Positions 22,207 through 32,865 of a stretch of DNA of 64,000 nt are shown here, one piece after another. A program made the position numbers and the translations under genes. The stretch comes from Paraphoma chrysanthemicola (taxonomy: Eukaryota > Ascomycota > Dothideomycetes > Pleosporales > Phaeosphaeriaceae), in NCBI GenBank assembly GCA_020744225.1, contig JAGMWG010000007.1:992001-1056000 (forward strand), read 5' to 3'. Below the pieces are notes generated by a model that was given only the letters and a program-made list of their open reading frames with translations, had not been told where the DNA came from and ran no database searches. Every line of letters starts with the position of its first letter. Within the stretch, counting starts at the first letter, position 1.

Positions 22207-25200
22207 ATGCCGACGCTCAAAGACCTCAATTGCTCAATCGAGCTATCAGAAAGCCAACGCACTCTACAAGAATTCGGCACGACGTACGGCGATGGCTTCG
22301 TCGAGACCTTCGTATCCGTTCCCAGCAAGCCGCAGTCGTTCTCTATTCACCTCACCTCCGACAGATTCATTGCGCCCGGCATATCCATGTACGTCTTCGT
22401 AGACGGCGTATATCAATGCAACCGCAACAGGCAAGACTTGAAACTTAGGAAGGACTCAGACAATCGCTCTATCGTTGACTTCAAGGTGCGGCAGAAGGAA
22501 GAAAAGCAGAAGGATGGCTCTATGATAGCCAGGGAGTGGAAGTTTGAGAAGCTCAACACTAGTGAGTCCGTCCAGAACGTTCACAGGTAGGGTGCTGACT
22601 GGCCAGCGACAGCAGACGATGCGCCAGAAGTGTGCTCAGCGAATGTTCTGGACAACATTGGTTGCATAGAAGTCCTCGTTCTGCGGTGCGCTGGGCCACG
22701 TACAGCCAAGACAGTGTCCACGATGAACATGGACGGCGCATGCGACCTGTATTCACACTATTTGGGGATGGATGGCCAAAAAGACGGACGGTCGATGTAC
22801 GATGATCGTGCACCTGCCTTAAGTAGCCAGGTCAGTCACCGACCTCCGCCGCCGCTTCCATATCGCTCGCCATATGCTGAGACGCTTCACAGTGGCCACA
22901 GCCCTCCATTTCTGGACGGCAAGTCGCCCTTCGAATCCTCAAAATATCATCGGGCGCACTCAAAATACTCCGAGCCTGTAAGTCCGGGTGCAAGGCCCAC
23001 AAGTACTATACCTTCCAGCGCTTTCCACTATGGTAGCGGACCTGTACCTACCGGACCTATGCATGGCTCAGAGAGGAGCTTCTGCCATACACGCCCTGCC
23101 AGTGCGGCCGTTGCGAACGCACCCGATGTCGACGCAGCGTGGCTGAATGAGATCTTGACCAAGGCGGTGAAGAAAGGGGTTGAGGAGGTTCGACGCAACG
23201 AGGCGGGTATGAACGGCCATATCGCGCAGCAAGTTTCTCAACCAGCAGTATTGAATCAACCTCCAGGAGCTTGGCCACAGTCTCCTTCTGCAATGGACGC
23301 TCAAGCTATCCAGCCGCAGCAACACCCACATCACGGCCAGTCTGGTGAAGGGGGGGACCGGAAGCATGTTTGGGCTGGCTCGCCAGGTGACTGGAGCCAG
23401 CAGCCTTCTCATTTGCGGACCAAGTCTCGAGTCGGTTGGGAAAAGACATCAAAATGGGACAGCCAATCTTTATCTGAGAGCTGGGGTGCACAGGAAGAGA
23501 CTCAGTCCGATACCTGGGACATGGATGAGACTTGGGGTACGGAAAAGCCCAGTGAGCGGAGAGGCAGTCGATGGGGCAAGTCAAAGGCATCGACTACATG
23601 TAGCAGGCGTAGATCTCGACCTAAATCTCCAGCAACCGCACGTACACATGCACGACCACGCTCGAGCACACGTTACTCCAACAAGTCTCAGTCCAAACCT
23701 GGCGCTCGCGCCAAGAGCTCTGGGTGGTACGACGTGCCAACTTCTTCATCAGAAGACCGCGAGGACTGGGTCAAGGTCAGATCTATGTCAGACTCAAGCT
23801 CCTCGCAGGAGGACTCAGAAGTCACTGCGCGGTCCCGATGGCCTCGAAGTAAGCTGCATAACTCTAGAGAACGCAGCAAATCGCGGCATAGATCTCATCA
23901 AACTAGGTCCGCGCATAAGAGCGACCGAGTGTCTTCACGGCACTTACGCGGTGGCGCGGATGTAAAGGCGTCAAGCACGCTTAAAAGACATGCACCATCA
24001 ATAGGGATGACAGCAACGCCAACAGTTATGAACGCTCCAGCTCCTGTACACCAGTCTGCTTCACTACCCACTGCGGGTTTCCTGCCTGCTCCGTTGCCAT
24101 CTCATGTGCCACCACCCCCAGACTGGGCGACTGCAGTGGCGGATGGATTGAGAAGGCATAACTTGGCCACGAAAACGAACCCTCCCTCGCCATTCAGCAT
24201 GGCTGGTACAGAGTCTCGCCACGATGCGGTTCGCTCGGACTCATCGACCACCTGGGGTCCAGCGAAGAAGAGCAAGCATAACAAGGCTGTGTCGTCGCGG
24301 TCAACGTCCTGGGGTGAGAGAGCAGCAGATCAAGAGAAGAGATCAAAGATGGCTAGGGATGGTAGGTCTGAATGGGGCAATGACAATAAAGCTGGCTGGA
24401 GCAATCCTGATAACGTACCCGGCGGATGGGGTGGCAATCAAGACAGCTGGGTAGCTGATGATATCTCAAAAAAGGAGAAGGAAGATAATGTCTGGCCTAG
24501 GGATCAGACAAGCAAAGAGACCGACAATGCATGGGCAACACTTGGAGATATATGGGCGGAAGAATCCGCGAAAACCAACGACATGCTCGCCGTAGGATGG
24601 AACGACACCGCCTGGCCCTCCACTCCAGACGCTCTCAAACCCACGAAAGACCCCTCCCGATCCGTCCGTCAAACCTCCAAATCCCTCTCCCGCTACCGCC
24701 GACCCTCGAACACTCCGTCCACCGCTGCAAAACCACACTGGAAATTCCCTCCTTCCCCATCCACCTCCCCTCTGACCCCAACAACTCCTAAGAACCTGCT
24801 CCCACCTGAGCCTCGCCTCACCGTTCCTGCCTCTGCCGCCTCCTCATCAGGTTTAGAACACCACGTCCGCGCCGGGCCCGGGTCTTTGTACGGCCACGCC
24901 ATCGCGCGCCCAACATATCTCGACACACTCGAGTCTCCGTACGCCGTGTTCCGATTCAAATACCGCAGCCGCAACGTTCTCAAGAACATGTTTGGCGACG
25001 CAGTCCCCGCGACGGGGCATCTAAGTACGCGGATCCCGAGCGCGCAGGCAGTGCGGGAGAAGGAGAAATTCAATCAATTGGATAAAGACGAACTCGTTGA
25101 GAAGATGGTTCAGTTACAGGCGAAATTGGGGACCAGGGATAAGAGCGTGCGGAGGACGGATGGGAAGGAACCAGAGAGGAAGAGGGGGCATGATGATGGG

Positions 25201-25404
25201 AGTAGAAAGACGGAGAGTGTGGCGAGGGGTTTGACGGAAGAGTGGGTGAGGGAACAGAGTCGGGAGGCGTCGGAGAAGGCGAGGAGCAGTAGAAGCGAGA
25301 GTGCGAGGAAGGAGAAGAAGAAGAGCGAGAAGGCGAAGAAAGAGAAGAATGATGGGAAGAATGCGTGGGATCAGGATGGTGGTTGGGCGAATACGACCTG
25401 GTAG
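22207..25404 (+). CDS. Large GW/WG-repeat protein, unknown function
   Basis: Predicted 1050-residue protein from exons 22207-22561 and 22607-25404. The first 150 residues form a compact, beta-rich region (LNCSIELSESQRTLQEFG..., VETFVSVPSKPQSFSIHLTS, then NIGCIEVLVLRCAG) resembling the N-terminal domain of uncharacterised fungal proteins, possibly DUF7918-like. The rest is disordered, with an Arg/Ser block (RSRPKSPATARTHARPRSS) and about a dozen GW or WG dipeptides in acidic/polar surroundings (SESWGAQEE, DETWGTEK, KAGWSNPDN, GGWGGNQDSW, AVGWNDTAW, GGWANTTW). A conserved-looking C-terminal patch (SPYAVFRFKYRSRNVLKNMFG) precedes a Lys/Glu helix. GW repeats are typical of Argonaute-binding proteins, which is inference here. 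The intron has two in-frame acceptors six bases apart (22607 and 22613). Confidence 0.75.
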
Positions 25405-25804
25405 AGAAGCGATGTGAGGTTGATGGGTTGATTGCTTCTGAGGGATATCAGTCGTGGTGAAGTTCGAGGTTCCGGAGTGCGAGTGAAGAGCTCCAATAGT
25501 TCAGCCTGTCTCTATGGGATATATTGATCTGGTCTCGAGAGGATATCTGAATCACTAAACGACACGTAGAAATTGTATGGTAGTGTAAGCCTTTGGTTCA
25601 TTGCGCTGTGCTGGCTAGCTGGAGCATACACATGCGTACCTTGGAGCTGAACAGCTTTTCTCGGTACGGCTTGACCTCCATCAATAGACGTCGTCTCAGA
25701 TGAGTGAGGGCTTATGTTCAAGACAGCCACCAGGTCTACTTCCTGGCAGTCTTCCTACTCAGGGCGCCTGTGATTTACGTTTCATATGCTCCTCCCGCAT
25801 TCCC
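25405..25804. other. Convergent gap before CSN4
   Basis: Trailer region between the GW-repeat gene (plus) and CSN4 (minus). No gene supported. Confidence 0.4.
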
Positions 25805-27058
25805 TCAATGTACCACCTGAGCGGCGTAGAAGTCTGGATACTCCAGTTGTATCATGGTTGTCACCTTCTCCACCTCCTCTGCCAGTCCGGCGACATTTGT
25901 GTCCCACTTCCGCAGCTCCTTGCCGACCTGTCGCTCAGCATGCCCCGTCTTTCGCTCTCCACTAGCCTCGCCCTCAAAGAAGATTAGGCGATCAATCTGA
26001 TCGATGTGTCCTGATAGTCGTCCTTGCTCCAACATCTTTGCCGCATAGTCTTCTGCCTTCTCAGCATCGACACCCAAAAGCTCGCCCAGCTGGTCGAAGC
26101 CGATGTTGTTGTAGAGCTTCGAGGCACCGAGAAGGTTGTGTTCTAGCACAGCTTTGTCAAGGACTGTTGAGCCGTCGGCGGTCTTGGCGAGGTGGTGTGG
26201 CTTCAGGTGGCTTGAGAAAGCCTTGATTTCGGTAGGCGAAAGTAAGCGATCGAGGAACATCTTTTCTAGGATGGAGTAGTTCTCTAGACTAGATGCTCGA
26301 TCATCCTTGTACAGCTTGGCCAGCATTCGCCCTCGTAGCGGACCTGCAGGAGCGAGGACTGCACAGATTAACGAGGCTCCAAGAGCATGCTCCCGCTCGT
26401 CCGTCTCGATGTTTGGTTCTGTGCTCAATGTGTAGTAGGCCTGGGCGGCATCGAGGAAGGCGCGCTGTGAGTCATAGATGCGGGCTTGACTTAGGTTGAA
26501 GAAGAGCTTGGTAGCCTTGTCTGTGACGTTGAACAGGATGTTCTTGACTTTGTTCAGGTGGTTGAAGGCGCTCGTTGGATCGTCCTCCTCAAGGTAGCAC
26601 CGTACTATCCGAATCCATACGCGTGCCTTCTCGTCTGGAGTGACAGATTTTTGTGTTGACTCCAAGTTGATCGTGGATAGTGTCTGGGCCGATTTCCGGA
26701 AGTCCTCAATGCTCTCGTAGGCGTCGGCGATCAGCAGCTTGAGCTTGGTGTCCTGCTCTTCGTACTGTCCTGCACCCTTTGACTGTAGTAACGTGACGAC
26801 CTTTTCGCCTACATCGATCTTGGCATCAGCATCTTTGACATTGCCAAAGGCATCGACGAAAGAGGCAAGCAGCGGACGCAGCACCACTATGCCGAGCGAG
26901 TCGTCGAGGAGTGTTTGTGCATAGGCGTTGAGGTCGGCGGTGAGATTGTCCGATGACGATATGATCTCTTGCAGAAGCGCCGAGTATCTCGAGGGTTTGT
27001 CGCCGGCTGACGCGCTCTCAATGGCCTGCAGCGCGGACGCGACGGGCGGCGAGGCCAT
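25805..27058 (-). CDS. CSN4: COP9 signalosome subunit 4
   Basis: Single-exon 417-residue protein matching the size of fungal CSN4. The N-terminal two thirds is a helical TPR-like solenoid (ADAYESIEDFRKSAQTLSTI, RIVRCYLEEDDPTSAFNHLNK, ARIYDSQRAFLDAAQAYYTLS). The PCI module follows (LAKLYKDDRASSLENYSILEKMFLDRLLSPTEI, HNLLGASKLYNNIGFDQLGELLGVDAEKAEDYAAKMLEQGRLSGHIDQIDRLIFFE split across its winged helix). The signalosome removes Nedd8 from cullins and in filamentous fungi controls development and secondary metabolism. The distinguishing YKDxRxxxLxxYxILEKMFLDR block favours CSN4 over the proteasome lid subunit Rpn5. It shares a 400-base divergent region with the TFIIF-beta gene. Confidence 0.94.
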   Translation of the reverse strand: MASPPVASALQAIESASAGDKPSRYSALLQEIISSSDNLTADLNAYAQTLLDDSLGIVVLRPLLASFVDAFGNVKDADAKIDVGEKVVTLLQSKGAGQYEEQDTKLKLLIADAYESIEDFRKSAQTLSTINLESTQKSVTPDEKARVWIRIVRCYLEEDDPTSAFNHLNKVKNILFNVTDKATKLFFNLSQARIYDSQRAFLDAAQAYYTLSTEPNIETDEREHALGASLICAVLAPAGPLRGRMLAKLYKDDRASSLENYSILEKMFLDRLLSPTEIKAFSSHLKPHHLAKTADGSTVLDKAVLEHNLLGASKLYNNIGFDQLGELLGVDAEKAEDYAAKMLEQGRLSGHIDQIDRLIFFEGEASGERKTGHAERQVGKELRKWDTNVAGLAEEVEKVTTMIQLEYPDFYAAQVVH

Positions 27059-27458
27059 GGTGGGGATGGTAGAAAAGGTGTCGGGCGATGTTGTGTCTGG
27101 GTCTCTTTTGGATTCTGCTTGCTCCTCTTGCGTGTCTAGTATATGGCCTCTCCAGTAACCTCTTCTCGGCAGATTATGCTGAGTGGCAGCAGTTGCGACT
27201 GTTTGGCAGTTGACCTTGAAGGCAACACCCGTGGGGCACTTTGGAAGTAGCTCTTATCGATATGGACAGAACGGGCGCTAATGCAGGCAGTCGCGCGCTA
27301 GTTGCGGCTCGCTCTTTGACCGCGACCCAAGCCGCAGGGTTGCCTTTGAGCACTCACCTCGCGCGCCTTCCTCAGACTACATCACCAGCGCCGTCACCCT
27401 CCAGTCCCGCCTGGAACTGTTCGCCATCTCCCGCTACCACACGACCACACTACTCACC
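27059..27458. promoter_or_regulatory. Bidirectional promoter region CSN4/TFG2
   Basis: The 400 bases between two divergent housekeeping start codons must contain both promoters. It is GC-rich near the TFG2 start with a CT-rich leader. No specific element can be assigned by eye. Confidence 0.5.
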
Positions 27459-28478
27459 ATGAACGGCGTCAAACCGGACCCTGACGTCAAGACGGAGGAC
27501 TTGTACATGGACGACGACTTCTACGAGGACACCGGAGAGCTCGCCCTGCCACCCCAAGACGGATCCGACAACGTCTGGCTGGCGCGCATCCCCGACTACC
27601 TGTACAGCGCCATCTCCAACTGGGACGAGCTCGCCGAGGGCAACGATGACGACCAAATACAGATCGGGGAGGTGTTTGGCTTTGCGACAACGAGCGGCAT
27701 CGACAAGACAAAGCCTATGCGAGTCTTCTTCAACGACCGCTGGCACGAGAAAGCAAAGCTACCAACAGCTTTCCAGCTAGACCCAACCCCGACCTCAGAC
27801 CAGGTCCTGGGGAATACGTACGTCTTCACAGAGAAGGACTTGCCAGGGTACAGGCCGACGGGCTACGGCCAAGGCAACCGGGGCGGTTACGGAGGCTACG
27901 GTTCTACACAAGATCCGAAGTCACGCGTACAAAAGCGTAGTCGGTACAAGAAGGCCATTCCCAAGCAGACTGTGCTCATCGGCCATGCGACGCGCCATTA
28001 TAACGCGAACCCGCTGGAGACGAAGGAGTACAAGGACTTCAACGCCTTGCGCATCAAGCGCGCCATCCAAGGAACTGAACGCACCACCATCATCAGCAAA
28101 GAGTCCGAGTCGCTCATCAACAATTCCAAGCTTGTCAAGCACTTCGACGGCTTCCTCAAGCCCACCTCCAGGACAAAGTCGCAACAGAACAAGGCTGCGC
28201 GTGTGTCGCGAGAAGAGCTGGTGGACATGCTACATGCTGCTTTCGACGAATTCCAGTACTGGCCAATGAAGGCGCTCAAGATGAGGACGAAGCAGCCGGA
28301 GCAGTTCTTGAAGGAGGTGCTGGCCGAAATCGCACAGCTGGTGCGATCTGGTCCCTTTGCAAGCACGTGGCGGAGACAGGAAATCTACAACGCAGCTCGA
28401 AATCTCAGCCAGCAACAGCAAGGTGCGGCAGAGGCGGCGGAATCAGACGGAGAAGAGGAGATGGAGGACGTGGTATAG
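27459..28478 (+). CDS. TFG2: TFIIF beta subunit (RAP30/Tfg2)
   Basis: Single-exon 339-residue general transcription factor. The dimerisation domain near the N-terminus shows DNVWLARIPDYLYSAISNWDEL and IGEVFGF, followed by MRVFFND and a Gly/Tyr/Arg-rich linker (GQGNRGGYGGYGS). LIGHATRHYNANPL matches the conserved central strand of fungal Tfg2. The C-terminal winged helix reads SREELVDMLHAAFDEFQYWPMKALKMRTKQPEQFLKEVLAEIAQL, characteristic of the DNA-binding domain, and an acidic tail closes the protein. It works in the nucleus with the alpha subunit to bring RNA polymerase II into the preinitiation complex. Confidence 0.95.
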   Translation: MNGVKPDPDVKTEDLYMDDDFYEDTGELALPPQDGSDNVWLARIPDYLYSAISNWDELAEGNDDDQIQIGEVFGFATTSGIDKTKPMRVFFNDRWHEKAKLPTAFQLDPTPTSDQVLGNTYVFTEKDLPGYRPTGYGQGNRGGYGGYGSTQDPKSRVQKRSRYKKAIPKQTVLIGHATRHYNANPLETKEYKDFNALRIKRAIQGTERTTIISKESESLINNSKLVKHFDGFLKPTSRTKSQQNKAARVSREELVDMLHAAFDEFQYWPMKALKMRTKQPEQFLKEVLAEIAQLVRSGPFASTWRRQEIYNAARNLSQQQQGAAEAAESDGEEEMEDVV

Positions 28479-28673
28479 GAACCTGTCCTAGATCCATGCT
28501 ACATCTCCATGGAGTCTTGAGAGCTTTGTACATTTTTATGCGCCTGTTTCAGCGATTTCAGATACCTGCGAGGGCTTTCGACCTCTCGCGAAGCCCACAT
28601 GCTATATGCCAGTCGTGCATGCGCTGGTAGTCGTACATAATATACACCTGCGAATCCACACCTGCTTCTCATC

Positions 28674-29399
28674 TTATTGCTCCTTGACCGCGCTTTCGTA
28701 CTCCTCCAGACTCTTCACCTCCAAGTCGCTGACCCTCAACACCGTAAAACGCATCTTACTCCTAACGTGCTTGGTATGTCTTTGCCGCCTCTTTGTCTTC
28801 TCCTCTACTCTCATCGGCTCACTCTCGATTCCAATGACCCGCGCCCGACACACAAACATGCGCTCATCTAGGTAGAACACCTTCTTTCCATGGTCTGCGT
28901 TGCCCTTGACCAGCTCCGGCGCCTTCAATGTGTAGTCCCGTGAACCAATGTGAGTTGCGCGGTTCAGTCGTAGGACATCGCCTGGCCGTACATGTGGCAT
29001 GAGGAAGGGTAGGCGTAGCGTATCGCCTTTTGTCAAGAGGTACGGGTGTCCGTGTATGTGTGCTGTAACATAGTGTGATGGCTGGGCATGAAGTAGTGGG
29101 AGGAGCTGGCGTATTGTGGGTGTGATGTGCGTTGAGACGATATCTTCGCGGGCGTGTGGTGATGGCTTGGTTTCTGCGGCTGCAGCTTTCGGCGGACTGT
29201 AAGTTGTTGTTTGCGCCTTCTCTTTCATATCTTGCGACACATGTTGGCCAGATTGTATCAATGGCTCTGGGACATTGCCGGTCTCGAGGGTGTGTGACAC
29301 TGTGGTGATGTGGGCGCGCAGAGGGAGCAGAAACGTTGGCGGTAGCGCAGACCGTGATTCGAGAATACACCGCCGTGCTGAGCGAGCGAATAGTGCCAT
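28674..29399 (-). CDS. MRPL49: Mitochondrial ribosomal protein bL21m
   Basis: Predicted 241-residue protein beginning MALFARSARRCILESRSALP, a basic amphipathic mitochondrial presequence. The bL21 domain occupies the C-terminal half: AHIHGHPYLLTKGDTLRLPF, PGDVLRLNRATHIGSRDYTL, FYLDERMFVCRARVIGIESEP and the basic EKTKRRQRHTKHVRSKMRFTVLRVSDL. It belongs to the large subunit of the mitochondrial ribosome; the yeast counterpart is called Mrpl49. The frame continues upstream of 29399 but that part overlaps the NSA2 promoter and does not look like a presequence. Its start codon lies only 169 bases from the divergent NSA2 start. Confidence 0.93.
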   Translation of the reverse strand: MALFARSARRCILESRSALPPTFLLPLRAHITTVSHTLETGNVPEPLIQSGQHVSQDMKEKAQTTTYSPPKAAAAETKPSPHAREDIVSTHITPTIRQLLPLLHAQPSHYVTAHIHGHPYLLTKGDTLRLPFLMPHVRPGDVLRLNRATHIGSRDYTLKAPELVKGNADHGKKVFYLDERMFVCRARVIGIESEPMRVEEKTKRRQRHTKHVRSKMRFTVLRVSDLEVKSLEEYESAVKEQ

Positions 29400-29568
29400 T
29401 GAGATGTGTGCAATGCGTGATCGCCTGCTTGGGCACTTTTTCGGTGCGGAGGTGCAGTTGGAAGTTCGGAGATGCATGCCAAGACGCGCTAAAATGGAAC
29501 TTTCGCAATGCCAAAAGTTCGCCGCAACTCCAGCCTCCACTTCGACGTAAAGAGATTCAGAAGTCACC
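29400..29568. promoter_or_regulatory. Short bidirectional promoter bL21m/NSA2
   Basis: Only 169 bases separate the two start codons, so the genes must share regulatory DNA. Pairing a mitochondrial ribosomal gene with a cytosolic ribosome-assembly gene suggests common growth control, which is inference. Confidence 0.5.
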
Positions 29569-30491
29569 ATGCCTCAGAACGAGTACATCGAGCGCTGGCA
29601 GAAGCAGTATGTCACCTTACGCCTCGCATCCACCCCGCTGGACCGATACACATCACTACTTCCTCTCAGCGCAGACACTAACCCCTCCCCAGGCATGGCA
29701 AGCGCTTCGATTATGAGGAGCGCAAGCGCAAGAAGATTGCTCGTGAAGGTCACGATGGCTCCAAGAAGGCGCAGAATTACCGCGGTCTGCGCGCGAAGAT
29801 GTACGCCGAGAAGCGCCGCAAGGAAAAGATCCAGATGAAGAAGACGATCCGCGCGCACGAAGAACGCAACGTCAAGACGTCCGAGCCCGCCGAACCTTCC
29901 ACAGAAGCCCTGCCACAATACTTGCTTGACCGCAGTAACGAAAAGAACGCAAAGGCGTTATCGAGTGCGATCAAGCAAAAGCGTAATGAAAAAGCCGCAC
30001 GATTTTCCGTCCCTCTGCCCAAGGTCAAGGGTATTAGCGAAGAGGAAATGTTCAGCGTTGTCAAGACGGGTAAAAAGACGGCCAAGAAGAGCTGGAAACG
30101 TATGATTACAAAGCCGACGTTCGTTGGTCCGGGATTCACGCGTAGACCCGTCAAGTACGAGCGCTTCATCCGGCCCATGGGTCTGCGCTACAAGAAGGCA
30201 AATGTCACACATCCGGAACTGAGTGTCACAGTGCAATTACCGATCATCTCGGTGAAGAAGAACCCGCAGAACCCCTTGTACACGCAGTTGGGCGTGTTGA
30301 CCAAGGGTACGATCATCGAGGTGAACGTGTCAGAGTTGGGACTTGTGACGGCTGGTGGAAAGGTTGTGTGGGGCCGATATGCTCGTAAGTATAACCAGAA
30401 GACTGGCCAGCAAGACGTATGCTAATCCTAGCTAGAAATCACGAACAACCCTGAAAACGACGGCTGCCTGAACGCAGTGCTGTTGGTATAA
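29569..30491 (+). CDS. NSA2: Ribosome biogenesis protein NSA2
   Basis: Predicted 261-residue protein from exons 29569-29606, 29693-30384 and 30436-30491, the same length as yeast Nsa2. The start MPQNEYIERWQKQHGKRFDYEER is conserved and spans intron 1. The middle is basic and helical (KKAQNYRGLRAKMYAEKRRKEK), followed by LPKVKGISEEEMF and KPTFVGPGFTRRPVKYERFI. The C-terminal eS8-like beta-barrel reads ELSVTVQLPIISVKKNPQNP, GTIIEVNVSELGLVTAGGKV and GRYAQITNNPENDGC, ending NAVLLV after intron 2. Nsa2 is needed for 27S pre-rRNA processing in nucleolar 60S assembly. Both introns restore strongly conserved sequence, so the model is secure. Confidence 0.97.
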
Positions 30492-30988
30492 GCGAGGGAT
30501 TGCAGCATTGATTGCATTGCATGGCGTTTGATTCGGGTCAAAATACTGAGAACGGCGTTTAGGGCTTCGAGCGACTAAGGCCTAGAAATTATTGCGAGGC
30601 TTCTTTTGGAATCGCCGATGAAGCAACTTGATCCTCTGGGGAAAATCTACGAGAGAAAAAGACATGATACCAAATGTAGTCGAATCACTTTTATCGCACA
30701 ATTCGCTCAAAAGTTTTGCTCAATATGCGTGCTATGCTTTCTCGTATCATCGTTTTCAATCATCTCTTTTATACAACAGATGCGGCGCGCCAAATTCCCT
30801 CCCTACGAAACCGTTTTCACGCCATTTCTCAAGTTTTCCAGGCAATGACAAACAACCTCCGTTTGCCCCAAATCGCCCTATTCAGTACAGATCCAACAAT
30901 GCATGCATCCTGAAAACGTAGCAATAATCGATCCTCGTCCCTGATATTTCTTCCAGAATCGTTCGCCCCATTGCTCCCCACCACTACT
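30492..30988. other. Convergent intergenic region
   Basis: AT-richer trailer region between NSA2 (plus) and the CorA-like gene (minus). No gene recognised. Confidence 0.4.
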
Positions 30989-32865
30989 CTAGCTTCTCAT
31001 ATTAGCATACAACCCCGTTTTCCTCTTCTTCAAATCATGGTCGATTTTCCTCTTCCTCTTCCAGAATTTGAGATAGCGCACGGGCCTAAGCGTCCAATTG
31101 GCTTCTTCGTCGAGCGCGCGGTCGAGCACGAACGTGACGAGCGAAGTGAATGCCACGACGGCGATGGCGGCGACCCAATAGACCCCTTTTGTTGAAATAT
31201 TAGTACATATGTTGTAAAGAATGCGGGGTTGAAGTATTGCCAGCATGTGGTGGAAAGGGGATGGGTGGGATGGGAGAGGAGGACTTACAAAATGCTGATC
31301 CATTCGGCGCATAGTCATCTTGCATGCTGAATAAACTACTCGTATATGCCAGTGGGATGAACAGCAAGGCGAGAATATTCAATCTCTTGACGCGTTTCGC
31401 TTCTTCCAACGCTTGTCGATTGCCTGCAATGCTCGCCAGACCCGTCATACTCGTGGTCAAATTATCTGCGCGTTCCTTGAGAATCTTCAGCCGGAAGTAG
31501 ACGTATTGCAAATCCTTCTGGTCGTCTTTCCAATCGACGCGCTTAAGCACAGATGACGGGCCTAGCGTCGCCTCGACGGGGTAGCCCAGACTGAGCAGTG
31601 TGTCCTCGATATCGTCGCGGAAATTTCCGCAGCGCCGGGATATGGTTTGGAGCGATTTCCATTGGTCTTGTTCTTCGACCCAGGCGGTTGTGAGGCGGAG
31701 TTCGAGGCTGGGCAACATGACTTTGATGTAGTCGACGAGTTGGAGGTAGTGTGCTGCGACGATTTTCTTGAGGAAGAGGGCGGATCTCTGGGGTTTTTCC
31801 CACTCGGTGGCGGTGAGGAGAGCGGCGTGGTTCTTGTAGTAGTGAATCAGGTCATCCATCATGGATTTGTGCGGATGTTTAGTTTTCCCGAGAGCAGTAA
31901 TTTCATCTTCGGAGGGTGGGACGTCGAACTGTTTTGGAGGGATGAAGTCAGGATAGCCCCCTTGGAAGGGGCTGTTCTTGAGGTTATTATGTGGCTCCTC
32001 TATGGGTCGCAGCTCACCGTCGATGACCTCTTTAGGATCTGGTGAGAGATGCTCGAGCTGCGGATCGCAGAGTATCACGACTTCAGGACTCGTCAGCCTT
32101 GCCCACAGAATGATTACGGGACTACAAACCATCCCAGCCTTTCTCTGTAGTCTCTCGACACCACCAACTGATTTTCCGTCGCAGAATACCTGTTGTGGTC
32201 TCCTCCTTGTGTCGTGGCGCTGTCATTCCCGTGTGGCGTCTTGTCTGTTGGCAAAAATATGCTGTAGTCTCCAGTGCCTTGTCGAATTGGCGCAGCTCCA
32301 TATACTGCAGATGAAAACTTCGATCGGGATTCAATAGACTGGGTTGCGGTAAAGCATCACTAACTGGCGTGAATTCATTACTCCATACACAAGTTCTTTC
32401 TTGGCGTTGAAAGAAGGTTGGCTCCATGAAGAAGTGGCCACCAATAACACTGACAAAATCGGTGCCAAGACCTTCCATCAAGTAAATCCTTCTCCGACTG
32501 TGGTTTCGCGATGAGTTTTTCAAATGCTCTCGAAGCTTTGCGGACTCTGTGAACCATTCTGGGTCCGAGAACGTCGGCTGACCAAGCGCAGGAGCATCGA
32601 GTAGGGCTACACGTGTGCTCCGTTTTACATGTGGCGCTTTGCTGTTATTTGGATCGGATTTTATCAGGCCAGGATTGGAGCTGCTCAAAGCTTCAATGTA
32701 CCTTCTGTACGGACCGTCGTCGCAAAGCCATGATCCCACTGGGCCCTCGTCAGGCTGCGGGGCGGGGCTTGGAGTCGCATTTCTTATGTTGGCTGATGCG
32801 GCGATCTTGGCTCTTGATCCTCTCCTGAGAGATCGCATGTGGACGGAACCGCCGTTGCTGCTCAT
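30989..32865 (-). CDS. CorA-like two-helix membrane protein
   Basis: Predicted 574-residue protein from exons 32865-32130, 32080-31289 and 31185-30989. A long soluble N-terminal part contains VALLDAPALGQPTFSDPEWF and DFVSVIGGHFFMEPTFFQ; helices leading to the membrane include DNLTTSMTGLASIAGNRQALEEAKRVKRL. Two membrane helices follow (LNILALLFIPLAYTSSLFSM and VYWVAAIAVVAFTSLVTFVL), ending in a basic cytoplasmic tail (KFWKRKRKIDHDLKKRK). This is the CorA-like arrangement, but the loop reads FSMQDDYAPNGSAF rather than YGMN...MPE, so Mg2+ selectivity is doubtful. Many ascomycetes carry such degenerate relatives of unknown transport role. The second intron brings helix 2 directly after the loop and is convincing. 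Confidence 0.82.

Noticed and set aside
23345..23965. 206-codon + strand frame with no known similarity
   Set aside because: Fully inside the GW-repeat gene in a different frame; created by its biased composition.
28864..29514. 216-codon minus-strand frame over bL21m
   Set aside because: Overlaps bL21m in another frame with His/Thr/Pro bias; no conservation.
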